Part shown: positions 37,800 through 52,200 of the stretch, piece after piece
Layout: each line of letters opens with the position of its first letter
Position numbering within the stretch: the stretch's first letter is position 1
Assembly (NCBI GenBank): GCA_004352715.1
Contig: SCFE01000094.1
Span: 40,046 to 104,045 of the forward strand
From: Hofstenia miamia
Taxonomy: Eukaryota; Xenacoelomorpha; Acoela
Direction: 5' to 3'
Length of the DNA stretch: 64,000 bases
The notes under the pieces: model-generated
The model's input: the letters and a program-made list of their open reading frames with translations, nothing else
What the model was told of the DNA's origin: nothing
The model's database searches: none
Made by a program: the position numbers and the translations under genes

Positions 37800-40700
37800 A
37801 ATATATTTGCACAGATTAACTATACAATGCAAAAATTACTTACCGGCCAAAACCGGCCGGCCGGTAGCTGCTATTGGCCGCCAACTACTGGCCTCGGCCT
37901 TAAGATTTCCGGCCGGTTAAAACTCTGATCTGATCATACATTTTAGCAACACAATCTATCTGAAAACGGATATCTTCTGCATTTTAAATACTTCTTTGAT
38001 ATTTCCTTATCATTTTTTAGTTTTACTTAAATGTAAGCAACACAATTATCTTTGGAGTCCCAGAATCTTATGTTAACCCAATATTCGAAACATACAATTT
38101 CTAGCTCTACTGAAATTTTTATTTCAGATCCGACTAGTCTAAATTAGAGCTGGACATGGGTCAGTGGGTTATATTGATCACAATTTTGGGATGGGTCGTA
38201 TGGGTCATGGGACATTACCATATGAGAACCACGATAATTATTACTAACATTATGACACTGATTTTGTTTTGTTTCTTAAAATCTTTCCGTTTTGTTCATG
38301 TACTTATAAATCATATTTTTGTAGAAAAATAAATATGTATTTACTGCAACAAAATTTAACAAATATTGTTGCATTTTTTAAAAGTGAAATGTGGTTACAG
38401 GCAAGGTTTCACATGAAAGATGGTCCGATTAGGACTCTAAAACCACGGGTTATGGTTCGCATTATATGGGCCAGCTTCATGATACTGATTGGTCGAGGGT
38501 CGTGTGTCACATGATGTGATCCATGTCAAGCTCTGGTCTAAAGTGCTTGCTTACAGTTCTAACTTACGAAATTAGATAATTTCTGAGCTTTATCGTTGTT
38601 ATTTCAATTTATTAGTAAAAAGCTATCATTTGTTTCTTTTACAGGAATCCAGTTACTGCGCGCCTCAGAACGAAAGCAATCAAGATACTTCTAAATCGGC
38701 TTTGCTGGTGAGAAATTATTTATTTGATGTAAATATCTTTCCTCTGTCTATGCATTCCTATAACATTAAAAACTGGGATGATAATTAATTCAGGATCATA
38801 ATGCAATCACATGAATAATTTAAAGTTTTGATTGGTTCACAATTCTTATATATGTTGCATATTTGCGGGCCACAGTTGACTTGTGTGACTTTAAAATGGT
38901 TTCACAATTTACAATCGTTTCAATTATACATTTGTGATCATCGTTATTTGTTAGTTTGCCTGACATGCTGAACAAACAGATGCAGGGCTAATGCATGTGC
39001 AGCAGATATGTTTGATTGATACCAAACAATATCGATAATGGGTCCGATGTTTAATAATCTTCGTTGCTATTGCTATAATAAATGAGAATTAATTATGCTA
39101 AATATGGGTGACTATACTATAAAATCGGGTTATGGGTTAAATCTTACGGCACGAATCCGAACATGAGTGGGCAACGAGCCGGATCATATTTAGAAATAAT
39201 TATTTAACCAAAACCGGGACCTATATAACTTCCTTACTTCTTGATAAACATCCTCTTGCAATCAAGCTGCAGGGTTATTTGCTTGTTCATATAACCAGTA
39301 ACTTATACATCAGAGCCTCTGTTAGTTATTTTACTTATTTTTAGTTCGTAAAATGGAATCATTCAATATGGCCGTAATAGAACTAAAAGTTAATAGTAGC
39401 AAATATTTTCAAAGGAATCATACTGGTGAAAGAGTGACGTTTGGAAAATCATGTTGACAGATCTGTTGAAAATGTAATTACCAATAATGGTTTCGCTTCC
39501 TGCATTTAATACACGCCTCACAATTAGAATAATACAATTCTGTTGGTTTTTCATTGAAAAATAGAATTTCGTCCTGGGAATGAGTTAGCAAATAAATCTG
39601 AAATTTGTGCCACGGTTTATAGGACCTTCAATACTGTCAGGGATGACGTCCCAACTCTAGGGTGACCAGGCGTCCGCATTATAAGCAATGTCCCGAGCCC
39701 CAATTTTAAAGAAAGAATGTCACTAAGGATGTTATTTCATCTAACATTTAACAGTAAAAATAGTATAAAAAATTATTAAAATGCACTTGCAGTGCACTGG
39801 AAACGGAATTAACTCCATAAGAGTTCATACAGGAGGATTCTGATCTTCCCGTCACTTTTCAAGTAAGCACTACAGATGTCTGGTTGTTGTGATTTATGTA
39901 CTACGTTTGATGTGCTTTCAAATTGCATTTTTTGTCTTCTTGCATTCTACATCTCTGACTCAATTTCATTGACATAATAACGGGTGGATCATTTAATATT
40001 TTCTAGAAAAATATAAGTTAAATGTTGCTAGTAATCATAATCACTAAGAGCAAATTTGGTTCTGCCTTAGATACTTTGGGTAAAAGCAGTGATCATTGTT
40101 GAATTTCGTAAGAGTTTGACATCACAATATCAGGTGTCTGGCAGAAACAGAAGATAAAAATGTTGCGAAAAAAGGTAAATATTATGCTTTCAATATAAAA
40201 AATGAACTCTGTGTCGAAGCATAATATATTTTTTGGGTAATCAAACTGTGCAGCACACTAACAACAGCCAAAACCATGATAATTTACTAAACAGGACAAT
40301 AATGATTCTCGAGTTGCGACTTGATTATATTTCAGCAAGATTCTCGTCCGTTAATGGTCGTGAGAACGGTTTTATCAAACCTTAAATATTTGAAAATTAT
40401 TGGTAATTCTTCTTCTAGGGTATTCAATAGATTAATCGATTTTCAATTATTGCAATAATTGAAATATCATTTAAGTGTTGCCTACCCCTGCAGATAGAGT
40501 TGAACAAATGCTTAATATGTATGTACTATGATTGTTATAGGCATACATTTCATGAAGAATGAAAGCATCTGTGCTCTGTTGAGGGCACCTGTGCATTCAG
40601 CTGAAGTGCACTCCGACACAAACTTCATACCACTGCATTGCTACTTTGTTGGGTTCGCGATTTTGTCTACATAATTGCATCTCCAAGAAATCGGAAATAT

Positions 40701-42736
40701 CTGAAGACCATACAAAGAACTCTGTCAACATGTGCTGCGAAAATATGACTGATTATCGCCTTCCAGCCAAGAAAGAAAAATTAGGAGCTTTTCGGATCTC
40801 ACTATAAAAGTCAAACAAGCAGGTGGTTTATTCAGGAATGCGAACGTCGTATTCTTGAAGGAACCGAGAAATACCTCCTTAATGCAAACTATTTGCTATC
40901 TTCCTGGAGAAATTACAGTTTTTGAGACTTTAAAAAAATTGGCAAGATCCTACCTCTGCTTTCAAGGATCCAAAGCTATGTCTAAGCGTGCCTTGAGTTT
41001 TGCAGGACTGTCTACTCAAATGGAATTTAGTTCTTCTTTGTCTTTCAATTATCACTTTTCTGCTTATAGTTTTCTATAAGATTAAAACAGTCTGTTAACT
41101 ATTTGATTTAATATTCGTTTAATAAGCATATATCTATTTATTGTTATACTTCAATATAGCTATTATTGGGATTGGGCTTACTATGAGAACCTCAACATTG
41201 ACAGTTACGTAGCTCGGGACAAAAAACAAGTTGCGCAAGGCTTAAATCATGGTCCTTAAATAAAATTTATTAAAAAAATTGGGTAGCAAGGAAGGTTTTG
41301 GTTAAAATTTTTGCCGCTTCCCAGTTCGTTTATGATATAAAATCTCGAATAGTATTTCGTACATTTAATGCATTCATTTATTTTTGATTCACCACCACAA
41401 CCCCCCCCGTTCTCTTCACTCGGACTTGAATCTGTTTCGCTCTGATGCCTCCTCACTAACCTTAAAATATAAGTTTTTGCATCTTGCAATAAATAAACAA
41501 ATTCTTTCCTAGTTAAATTTGGCCTTTCTGTTTCAAATAGTGAGTGAGTATTGTAATTGCAAAAGAGCACTGAAACGATATTCACACGTTAGAAAATACA
41601 TGTATTTTTGCTATTTACATCCATGGCAAATTTCATAAATATAAACAAAACATAGATAAAAGAAAACTGCCTTATTCCAGACGATAGAGTATTTTCTCCA
41701 TATGAAGAATTTGTGCTCATCATATCATCAAGCGCACCAGGTAAAATCTTTAACAACTTACTTTCGTTGATGTTCTTTTTAATACACCATGTATCGAATT
41801 TCATTTTCCAAACTGAAAAGAAGAAGACGAAGACAAAATTTTGTAAAACGCAAGAATAATTAATACTACGTTGGGCGTCAATATAAAGAAAACACAACAG
41901 AGTTTATTGCTTCACTTCACCCTTATGCTTTTCGCCACTTTGCAAATATTTACAAATAATTTTTTTAATATTTGCTAATACAGTTGAATTAGCTATTATT
42001 AATATCACTTGAATATACACTACGCTCTAAATTAATTAGTGGGATGGACTGGTTATACATTTATCTATAAATAACAGCGTCCTTTGTAACATCTTGTTCA
42101 TCAGATTTGTTAAATATAATACAGGGGTAGTCAAAAGTTTATGGTAAAGTAAAATTGTTTGCATAGTGTGAACTAATTCATTACACTCTACATAGTTGGG
42201 CAAACAAACGATAGACGTGCTTTTGACACAAGCACTCATGCACCTACATTGTTTATACAAGTTTAGAACTATATGGAGTGTAATGAATTAATTTAAACTA
42301 TACAAAAAATGTTACCTTACTATAAACTTTTGACCACCCCTTTATAAAGTTTCATTACTGTGCATTAGTGGGAACAAATTGTTAATATTAAGTTCTTCCT
42401 TGCAATTAACTATAATGATTATTATTATCAATTGTTAAAGGGTAAATCAGTAAATTAGTATATCATAATTATCGCATAATAAATTCTTGTTAAAAAATTA
42501 GAAGATGATTTTTCTATAGTAAAATACATGCAAGCCATTAAAAAAAATAATTTTTCAGTTAATTCATTCATTCAAGCTTTTTAGGATTGGAGTGATACCA
42601 AAGATGAACTTGGAAATTTACCACCCCGAATACCACCAGCTAAGAAAAAATATGAAATTCTTAAACCCTCCGAATACCACTCTTGGCAAAAACGTGCAAT
42701 CAATGTAACTTATTCTGAAATTTATTAGTATTATAT

Positions 42737-42779
<43 letters not shown>

Positions 42780-43172
42780 ATTTTCAATACTAAAAAATAT
42801 TGAATAGACATCATAATAGAAGTCCAAAAAATTAAACCTAAATATTAATAGAAAATAGTGAAAAATTCATTTCTCAACACATCAATATTAATATATGGAA
42901 TAATTTACTTTAATATGCAAAACAATTTCAATAATTAAGAACATTCTAAAACGAAATTATTAAGTACTTGTATAGTTATACAAAATAAAGTTTTGAATAT
43001 AAATGGTGAGGTATTAGGTTCTACAATACTGACTATTAAATGGTCGCATCAAAATTCCTCATGCCCAATATATTAATTATAATTATTTTGTAAATATTTT
43101 TTGTTTTTACATCTGTATTGTTTTTTAGAGTATTTAGAGTTGTAAACCATACATTTATTCAAAAAACTACTC

Positions 43173-43211
<39 letters not shown>

Positions 43212-46200
43212 TATAATAATAATGAAAATGGCACCAAGCAGGTAATTGATAAATGTAAGAAAGAACGCGTAAACTATAGATTAATTAACAAAATATGTTT
43301 CAAAAGATTTTGCTGCTCATTACTTGTTAAATATTTCCCACAAAAAAATTCTCAATCCAATATATTTCTGTTTTAAAGCAACATCGTCGAATATAATTTT
43401 CTATGAAATTTCTTTATCACTGAAATAATTGTTTTTCACTTTTTACTATCTATATAATTAATAAAAGATATAGTATAAATTCAAAATTTAAGTTTTTTGC
43501 AAATTTGGTAATGTCTTGTTCAGCTGGAATTAATGTTGGATCATTGTAATTAATAAATTTCCATTGCTGAATTGGAATTAATTTTTAAAATTATTAATTT
43601 TTCTTACATAGATTTCATTGCAAACTTGGCATTTCATAATATATACGGGATTTTATGCATCACATTTAAAATATTAATTAATTTGAAAATTTAAATGGTT
43701 TTTCATCATGTATATTTGCTCTCTCAATTTTAGATTTTTTTTTTCAAAACTTGCATTTACAAGAATTTAGTGCTTTCTTCTGGTTAAATTTTTTCTCAGC
43801 TTATATTTTTGAAAATAAAAAAACAACTCTTTCCATACGTTTATTGATTGTTTAGCCGTTCGTCGTTGTTTATTGGGCATTTTGAACTTCTATGACACGT
43901 ACAGTTTATGATATTGCGCCGAAACTTAATGAATTTTTAGTTATTAATACAAATTATTATTATACATGAATTATCATTTTTAAATTTAGAACAAAATTAG
44001 TCCGATATTTTTTGCGAACGTATTTACACATTTGTAAAGATTGTATACTTTTGATACAAACATAAGCTATTACTCAGGAACCTTCATAACATGATTTTTT
44101 AATTCAACAAAAATTTGTATTATGCGGCTCTATTCAAGGAATGCTGATGATCACAAGCTTCAAATTATATATACAAGAAGAAAACAAACTTATGCGCTTT
44201 GCAAACCTCTCAGCAAAAAATCTACGCTTCCATATCTGCAATTCAGCATCAAATCTGCAACTGAAACACTTTGATATTTCAAAAATATATCAGTCACCAT
44301 TTGACCTCCAGGGCACATGCTTTAGTATTCTCGAGGATCAAATGGAATATTTTTATTGTTTGAAATTTAATATTTAATGTTTCTAATTTATTAGACAGGA
44401 TTATATTTATATGTTTCAACAAGATTCTCAACTGTTTTTTAGTCAATTACTGACCATTTTTCTTCCTAAGCAATAGATTATAATCGATATTTAAAATTGC
44501 AATTAAATATTGCCTACATCTTGCCTAGTCTTGGCTTAAATTTAATTGGGCCTCAATAAATTGATATGAGTGAAAAAATGTAAAGTATATTTGTCTCTAC
44601 TCATAGCTTGCATGCAGAGGCGTATAATATTGAATTTTAAAATTTTATCAAAAAATATATTATCTAACAATTTTTGGTTCTAAAATAAACTATATAAATT
44701 CGTTTCTAAATATTGCTAATTTGAAAGAAATTATTTCCGAACAAACAGCTTTAATAGATCATGATTCTTTGTTTGGAATAATATCTTTCTATTCAGAGAT
44801 TGAGAGCAAGTTGCTCAGTAAACCGCAAAATGTGGATCTGCAAATCTATCTTAGCATTACAAAATTATTGTAAACAAATTTTTTACACATTTTCCCATCA
44901 TTTTTTTTAGATATTGACAAGTATTCTTTTGACAATTATTCATTACACACCCGCTTGCATGCATTCTTGAACACATAGACATTTACTAGTGACTAAAGTT
45001 TTTCCAAATTCCACGACTCTAAAATTTTGCTTGTTATTTCTGTGAACATCTCCAGAATTATGCTTACATTTTCATTGTGATTTACAAGAAGAGATGATGA
45101 ATTTGATCAATCTAATCTTCAGGTGTAATTTTGAAAAGTTGCATTGCGAAGATCATGATTAAATTTTTGAAAATCAAAGCGCATAAACTGCTGCTCGTAA
45201 AGACTATTAAAATCGAGTTATGGATATGACTATTAGTTGTTTTGCTAGAATATACATATACCCTCCAACACTCTTACCAAAACCGCCACATAACTTCTAG
45301 ATATCAATGATTTAAATGTAATAGAACAACCACATGCCCCTGAATTGGTCATGTAGAAAATGAAAATGTACATTTATTGCATAGCTATAATGATCTCGAC
45401 TTCACATTGCAAAATATAATGAGGTTTACATAAAATAAGGTTGAAATAACATAATAATAATGTTGTATTTAAAAATCTTTTTGAAAATTTTGGTCTTCTT
45501 GTGCGAGGAATGAAAATATCGTTGAAATCTTTATAATTTAAATCTACTGTATGTCTTAAAAGTTTGTTAAGGTAAAGCAGATCTGAAATATCTAAATACA
45601 AAGAAATAGTCAATATTTTCAGTAATAATATTTCCTTATAATTTCCAAGTGGTAATATCCATTTTGTATAGCGTCTTTGCAGTTTTTCAAGTATGTTAAG
45701 ATTTGAGGAATTGCAATAGCATATTTGAGAAGCGTAGTCAGTTCAGATTTTATCATAGTGTTATATATATATATATATAAGTATTTTTGTTCGAAAATTG
45801 GTTACGCTTAAGATAAAGGAATGTATAATTGCTGCTTTAATTTTGTTAGAAATATGGCTGTTCCATGAGAGATGTTTGTAAATGTTAATCGAGTGAAAAT
45901 AGGCTGAAATATGCAGCGTCCTTTTCAATTTTGCATACTTCACACACATTGCTTTGACAACAAGCCATTAATTGAAAAAGTAAACATCATCTTCCAAGTT
46001 CGCATTTTAAGCTTGGAATTTTTAAATAATGTAATAAATAGTTGCCTAGCAATGTTGCTCAATAATAACATTTTTTCCCGGGCATCATATGCAAAAATTG
46101 TTAACAGAAAATTAGGCTCTTCTAATATTAAAAGGAACAAACCAAGAAAAAAAATCATTGCTATTTTAAAATTAGCATAATTCTTTGAAAAATTAAGAAT

Positions 46201-49200
46201 CCACGAAGATTGTTGGTTATAGAATAAATCACAATTATATATAGTACTATTTTCTGCATCATCATTACTGTTATTATTGAAATAGTAAATTATCTTAATT
46301 TTTCAGTATATATGTATCCAGTAAACTTATACTTATCGATGCACTGCTTGTACTTACTCCACCAATTTTCTGGAGTATGAGGAAAGCTTAAAATAACTTA
46401 GTGAAATCACGTCAATGTCATGTCACAATATCAAGTTTTCGGGAAACTCTGAAAATTTGTCAAAGCTGAGAAAAAAATTTTTTATGACAATGCTTGACAA
46501 GAATAATTTATTAGGATAGAATTGAGAAATATTCAAATGCAATGATATCATCTTCAAATTGACGATGAATTCAACATAATAGCAAGCATAAAAATTTGTG
46601 ATTGTGCAAATTTCTTGCTTCGTAGTTTGTATTGTAGGGTTACGAACATTTACGTCAGCTAGTATACAATATATTTACATTTGCTAATATTTTAGTACAA
46701 AGAATCGACAAATCAGTTATCAACGCTGGTTGAAAATTTAACATGTGATGCACAGACCCCACTTCAGAAAATATGTGCTATTTATACATGGATTACGATT
46801 CAAGATCTTTCGTTAATTGATGAGACCTCATTTTCTGATTTGAACACACCCAATGGTTGTTTAGCGGCAATTAAAATCGAAGCCTTATCATATCATTACA
46901 CAGACCTCCTTAAGCAACTTTGCCAGTAAGTTATAAAAACCTGATTTGCTGCGTTATTTGAATTTCAAATTTCTCAGTTTAAGATAATCCAATTTTAATC
47001 CAAATATTTGATAAGTACATATTCACATTATTGTCTAGAACGTTTATTTGGTTGCAATATCACAACAGATTCTGTTTTTCTGAGAAGGATTTCTTATTAT
47101 TCGGTGCATCAGCACAGCACATACTATTTTTCGCAAAACATGATAGGCTAATACCCTTCCAAAGCGACAAAAATATACTGTACTCTGCCGTACCCAAAAT
47201 GGGAAATTCTGAAATTTTTTTCAAAGAATGAATCAAAAAATTGAATTGAATAATGCTTTAAAATTTTGTTTGTACATTTATCTGAATTCGATGTTTTTCA
47301 TTAATTAGTTGGAAAGGATATAGAACTTAAGATTATGCAAAAAACAACTTGTTTGACATTCTTAAAGCTTTAATAATGTCTTCGATATTTTATCTTATAT
47401 GTTAGGAAGAGAGCCTGTTTTGTAGGATTTGAGTTTGCCTAAACTTGGTGGTCTGGAGTTTGACTCACGCTTCACTAATACAATATGATAGAATGTCTTT
47501 GAAATTTAGGCTAGCTGAAATACCTTGCTATGAGATTAGTGGTTGTGTAAAGGGGGCAGGTTACGAACCTGGAGATTCGGTAGAACATTTGGGCTGGACA
47601 ACTTGGAATGCTGTGTTAGTAGATGACTATTGGCGTTTACTAGATGTACACTGGGGAGCAAGGAGTGAATCAGGTATATCCTCTTAAGTAACTCTATTTT
47701 GCTATTTAGTTATATTTTGCATTAATAACTATTTCATGTATTAAGATTAAAATAGAGGCAATAAAATTTAACCATTCAATGGGAACAATCTTTGAAATTT
47801 AAAAGGTTTCCCATATAGACGGATCACTTAATAATTCTTAAAGGGGTTGGCTCCAGTTCTTCCCAATTCGATACGAAGTCGTTTGTAAAATCCGTTATTA
47901 ATAGTTATAACTCCTTAACAATGATTGGAAAATATGTTGCTTTTGAGAAAGCAATAAACGTATAATTAATTGATGTGATCTGACCAAGTGATATACCCAG
48001 TTTCAACTTTCTTCAAGGAATTTAAAATATTTCAAATTATGGAAATATTGAAAATGAATTAAAAATTGTGATAGAAATATTAAGTCATAGCCAATAATAA
48101 ATTGCTGTTTTCTTAATTTATATGGCTCGTTTAAAATGTTTTTACAATAATAATCAAGTTTATTTTCTTACTATACTTTGAATAACGCATGCATACGTAT
48201 TTCTAAAATCAAATTGTAAGAGCGTAGACTTACCTTGGAAAAGATTTTATCTTAAAATATTCATATTTTCTTCTTTATTTACTTTTTGCTTATTCGAATT
48301 CTATTTCGCATAATTGTGATTTATATTTTCAGTATTGTTCCTGATTACAAATTTTTGAACCAACACAACGTCAAGTAATTATTAACAGCTACTCAATGTT
48401 ACATCTAACAGTTACTTATTGCCGGAAATCTGCTTTAGAGATGAAAGATGAAAAGATTCAATTTTCCTCACAAACGCTTAATTTAATGAGTTTATTCAAG
48501 TATCTAGATGACCTCTTATGCTCAGCAAATGATGCTCACTTGCACTATTTATGAATATTCAAACTGTGTCATTTAAAGACAATTTACAAATTTGCATAAA
48601 ATATCAGTGGGTCAGTTGGCCTTTCCAAAGTCAAAATAACTGATCATATCTTAACTTGAATTATCCTAGCGTTACCATACGTGAATTTGTGTTGTTTTTA
48701 ATGGATAATATTTAAAGTATTTGAATATTTTTAATTATTTATGTTTTTGGTAGTTCTTAATTTTAAGAAATTTTCACAAAAGGATTAATATCAGAAATAG
48801 AAATTGGACAGATTTTTGCGAAAATTTATAATGTTCAATAGTTAGTTATTACTATCAAAACATAGTAAATCATATCAGCACCAATGGTGCTTAAGCACAT
48901 CAAATACAGCATTCAACATTTTCTAAAAAATCATAAAACATACTAACCGTACTGCTCTAGCGTAACTCCGATTTTAGAAAATGACGACATCATTATGCTG
49001 ATGCCAAATCTAACAACATTTTTCTGAACCGCTCATTATTTCAAAAGTCATTAATGTTATTATTAAATATCTAACATTAAATATTAAAGCAACCAATCAC
49101 TTTGCAGCGTTCTTGCAACTTATGCATTGCAAATAGGTGCGATACTCTATTTTAATTCGGATTCTTGGAATCCAATGCTAAATTGCTATTTTATTAATTA

Positions 49201-52200
49201 TCCTTGCCCCTGTTTTTGAAGAACCTCTAAAGATTGTTCGAAATGAAAAACAACAACAACAAAATCTAAGCCTCAATTTGCACCATTTTAGAAAAACTTT
49301 GCTCCATTCTCGCCCGAGTTGCCATGCCTCCCCTATCCCATGAGTCTACCCGAAAAGCTTATATCTTTGACTTCCATACTGAAATCCTAAATAAGAGTGT
49401 TTGCAATGAGGTGGTAGCTCTATAAAGAAGATATTGATTGTTATTAATATAATTCAGAATGGTATTTAGAATTTAAATACTTTTTTTGGTAAATATTATA
49501 TGGATTTCTACATAAATTATATATACATATATATATGCAATTTTCCTAACCTTAAATAGCAAACCTTACTTCAACTTTTGAATTGTGGAAGCACTAAAAA
49601 TTGACCCTATTTTAATAAAGATTTACTTTTTGTAAATATGTATGAACTATGTGTTTTGCAAATAAATTTCCAATAATTCCGAACCCTACAGCATTTCTGT
49701 TTCTTTGGAAAATTATTTCCTATTTAGGTTGCAATGAAAATGATAAATGGCAAATCATAGACTCTGATGCAAATTATAAATCGTTAGAAACTAAAAAAGA
49801 GATCGTGTATGAGAAAGATGATTTCTATTTTCTAAGCGACCCTGAAATGTTAATATATAGTCATTACCCAGACGATAGCCAATGGCAGTTATTGGACAAT
49901 CCAATTTCAATTGAGGACTTTGAGAGTCAAGCATATTTAACAGGGGACTTCTTTAAATTTGGTTTATCAATAAAATCTCATCCAAAAGTACACATAATGT
50001 GCCCAGATGGCAATCTTAGTATACAATTTGCTCTTCCAATGAAACGAGAACTGGGATTTCTCTATGAGCTTTACAGCTTAGACACCACTGCAGAAAAAAA
50101 TAACAATCCTTTAAGGCGTTATGCTTTTCAACAGTACATTAATAAAATTATATCATTTGAAGTTTATTTTCCTCAGCCAGAGAAATACTTTTTAAAAATA
50201 TTTGCTGGAGAGTATGACGTGAAAAATATTTCTAATGGAATCTGTACCAATCACATATGTTCATATGTAATTTCCTGTACTAACGCTTCGAACACAACAG
50301 ACCCATTACCAGAAAACTTGGCAAACAATTGCTTTGGACCAAGAATTAGTCTTGTACGAAAATGCCTGGAACCGACTAGTCATACATCTGGAGTTATTAT
50401 CACAAATGATGGAAGTGTAGAAATAAAGTTTAAGATGAAAGGAGAGTCACTGAACTTCCTGCATTCATTATCAAGTAATAATTACTCAAGAGAACGCTTA
50501 ATTAAGCATGCAATACACAGAATAATCAATGATGAAGTGATATTCTCAATAGCTTTGCCTGGATGTGGAAGATTTGCATTTGATATCAGGGGATCTGAAG
50601 TTAGTGTTAATTCATTCTCTCATCTTTGCAGCTATCTAATAATGTATGAAAAGAGTGATGTTGAACAGAAACCCTTTCCTCTTGTACCAAATATGTCGTA
50701 TGGTATTGTTGACCGTGCACTAATGAAAAAACACAAAATTAATGTGGAAAGATCTGATCCTATGGTAACTTCCATTGGAGGGGAAGTGAAACTTAATTTT
50801 CATTGTGAGAAAATGCTTCAATACACTACGCAACTTAAAATGCAAGATAGAAATGAGGAAATTGACTTTGCCGATTATGTATTCATTGATCAAGTTGATA
50901 ATTCCACTGAATTTTCAGCAGATTTGCCTAAACCTGGTTACTACAAACTTCAAGTAAAAGTTCAAAACTCAACAAAGAGCGGCAAATTTTCTCCAATATA
51001 TAATTTCCTAATACATTGCGATGAAGAAAACAACAACTGTCTTGAATTTCCAGAACGATGCCATGCATGGTATGGGTGTCAACTTCTTGAACCTAGATAT
51101 AGATCATTACCGATAGACGAGGATGTGAACTTTTCGTGTAAGTGTTTTTTTTAAGTTAATGCGAAAAAAACTAATAAACTCTAATACATTTTGTTAATAT
51201 TGAACAATTGAGATAAAATTAGCACATTTTAAACCAATTAATCAAAACCTGAAAAGGTATTTCATTTGCTATATTTAATCGAGTCTGTGTTAAGCTAATC
51301 GAAAGCAAGTATAGATATAAATTTGCTAGTTCTTTTCAAATTTGCAATGTTTGAATTGAAATCTAATTCACAAGCAGGCTATGTAGTGATTCTTAGCATT
51401 ACTTATTCAATGTATTAGATTAAGGTTGCCTGATTGCGTCAATTAAATAAATATTTTCCTATTTTACCCTTTTATAATATCTGAGTGCAATATTGCTTGC
51501 GAATAATTTACATGTTTCACGTCGAAATGAAATGAAAACGGTTATATTTCATTCTAAACTTCATTTCAATATATTGTGGAAAATACAGTAGCCTATGGAT
51601 ATAATGGACACTTATATTTTATGTTTTATATTATTATTGATAAGCATTATTATGGAATACAAATGTCTGTTTACCATGTTTTCAACAACAATATATAGTG
51701 ATATTTCCCACGGCAAAGCAATTAGCAGTTATTCGGCCAAATGAAGGCACTTGGATACAATTCGATAGAGATCCTGAAGGTATTTGGAACCGTACAGTGA
51801 ATACAGGAAAGTTTCCTGGAGAATTGGTGTTAATGGCGAAAATAAAAGATGATAGCTACACAAATTTGTTAAAATACAAGGTTAGAGTAAAAACATTGAA
51901 TATTATGTAAATTTAACCATTCAATGGAATGTTTTCTACTAATGATGCACAGATTTGTTTAAAATACTAGAGTGAGGCACCTTGATATGATGCAGATATA
52001 GATGGTCCCGGTCCCTGTATCGTTTGGTACCTTGTGCGAATGTTGATTTTAAGCCCCGGTCCCACACTCTAGTATTAATTATTATTAGGGCAACCAGAAA
52101 TCTGAGCTTAAAAAACAAAATATGACCGTATTTTTATGACAAAATATGACTGAATTAGTTAAATATGCTCTACAATATGACCATCCATTTTTTTAAAACA

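Larger units (their letters stand above)
34779..37935. mobile_element. hAT-type DNA transposon, non-autonomous, 8-bp duplication
   Basis: The element runs 34787-37927 (3141 bp) and is flanked by perfect ATCTGATC copies (34779-34786 and 37928-37935). It begins CAGAGATGGAACCGGC and ends, read on the other strand, CAGAGTTTTAACCGGC. Both ends are followed by ACCGG/GGCC-rich subterminal repeats (34797-34835 and 37838-37918), very unlike the AT-rich surroundings. CAGAG ends and 8-bp duplications are the hAT hallmark. No hAT transposase reading was found inside. Inner parts include GC-rich patches (35652-35680, 36015-36055), a (TA)n run at 37767-37797 and a segment shared with 44580-45490. Confidence 0.85.

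Noticed and set aside
49649-49727. ATG at 49649 as a gene start
   Set aside because: A good acceptor at 49727, the matching phase and the family-like sequence only after it show that this is intron sequence.
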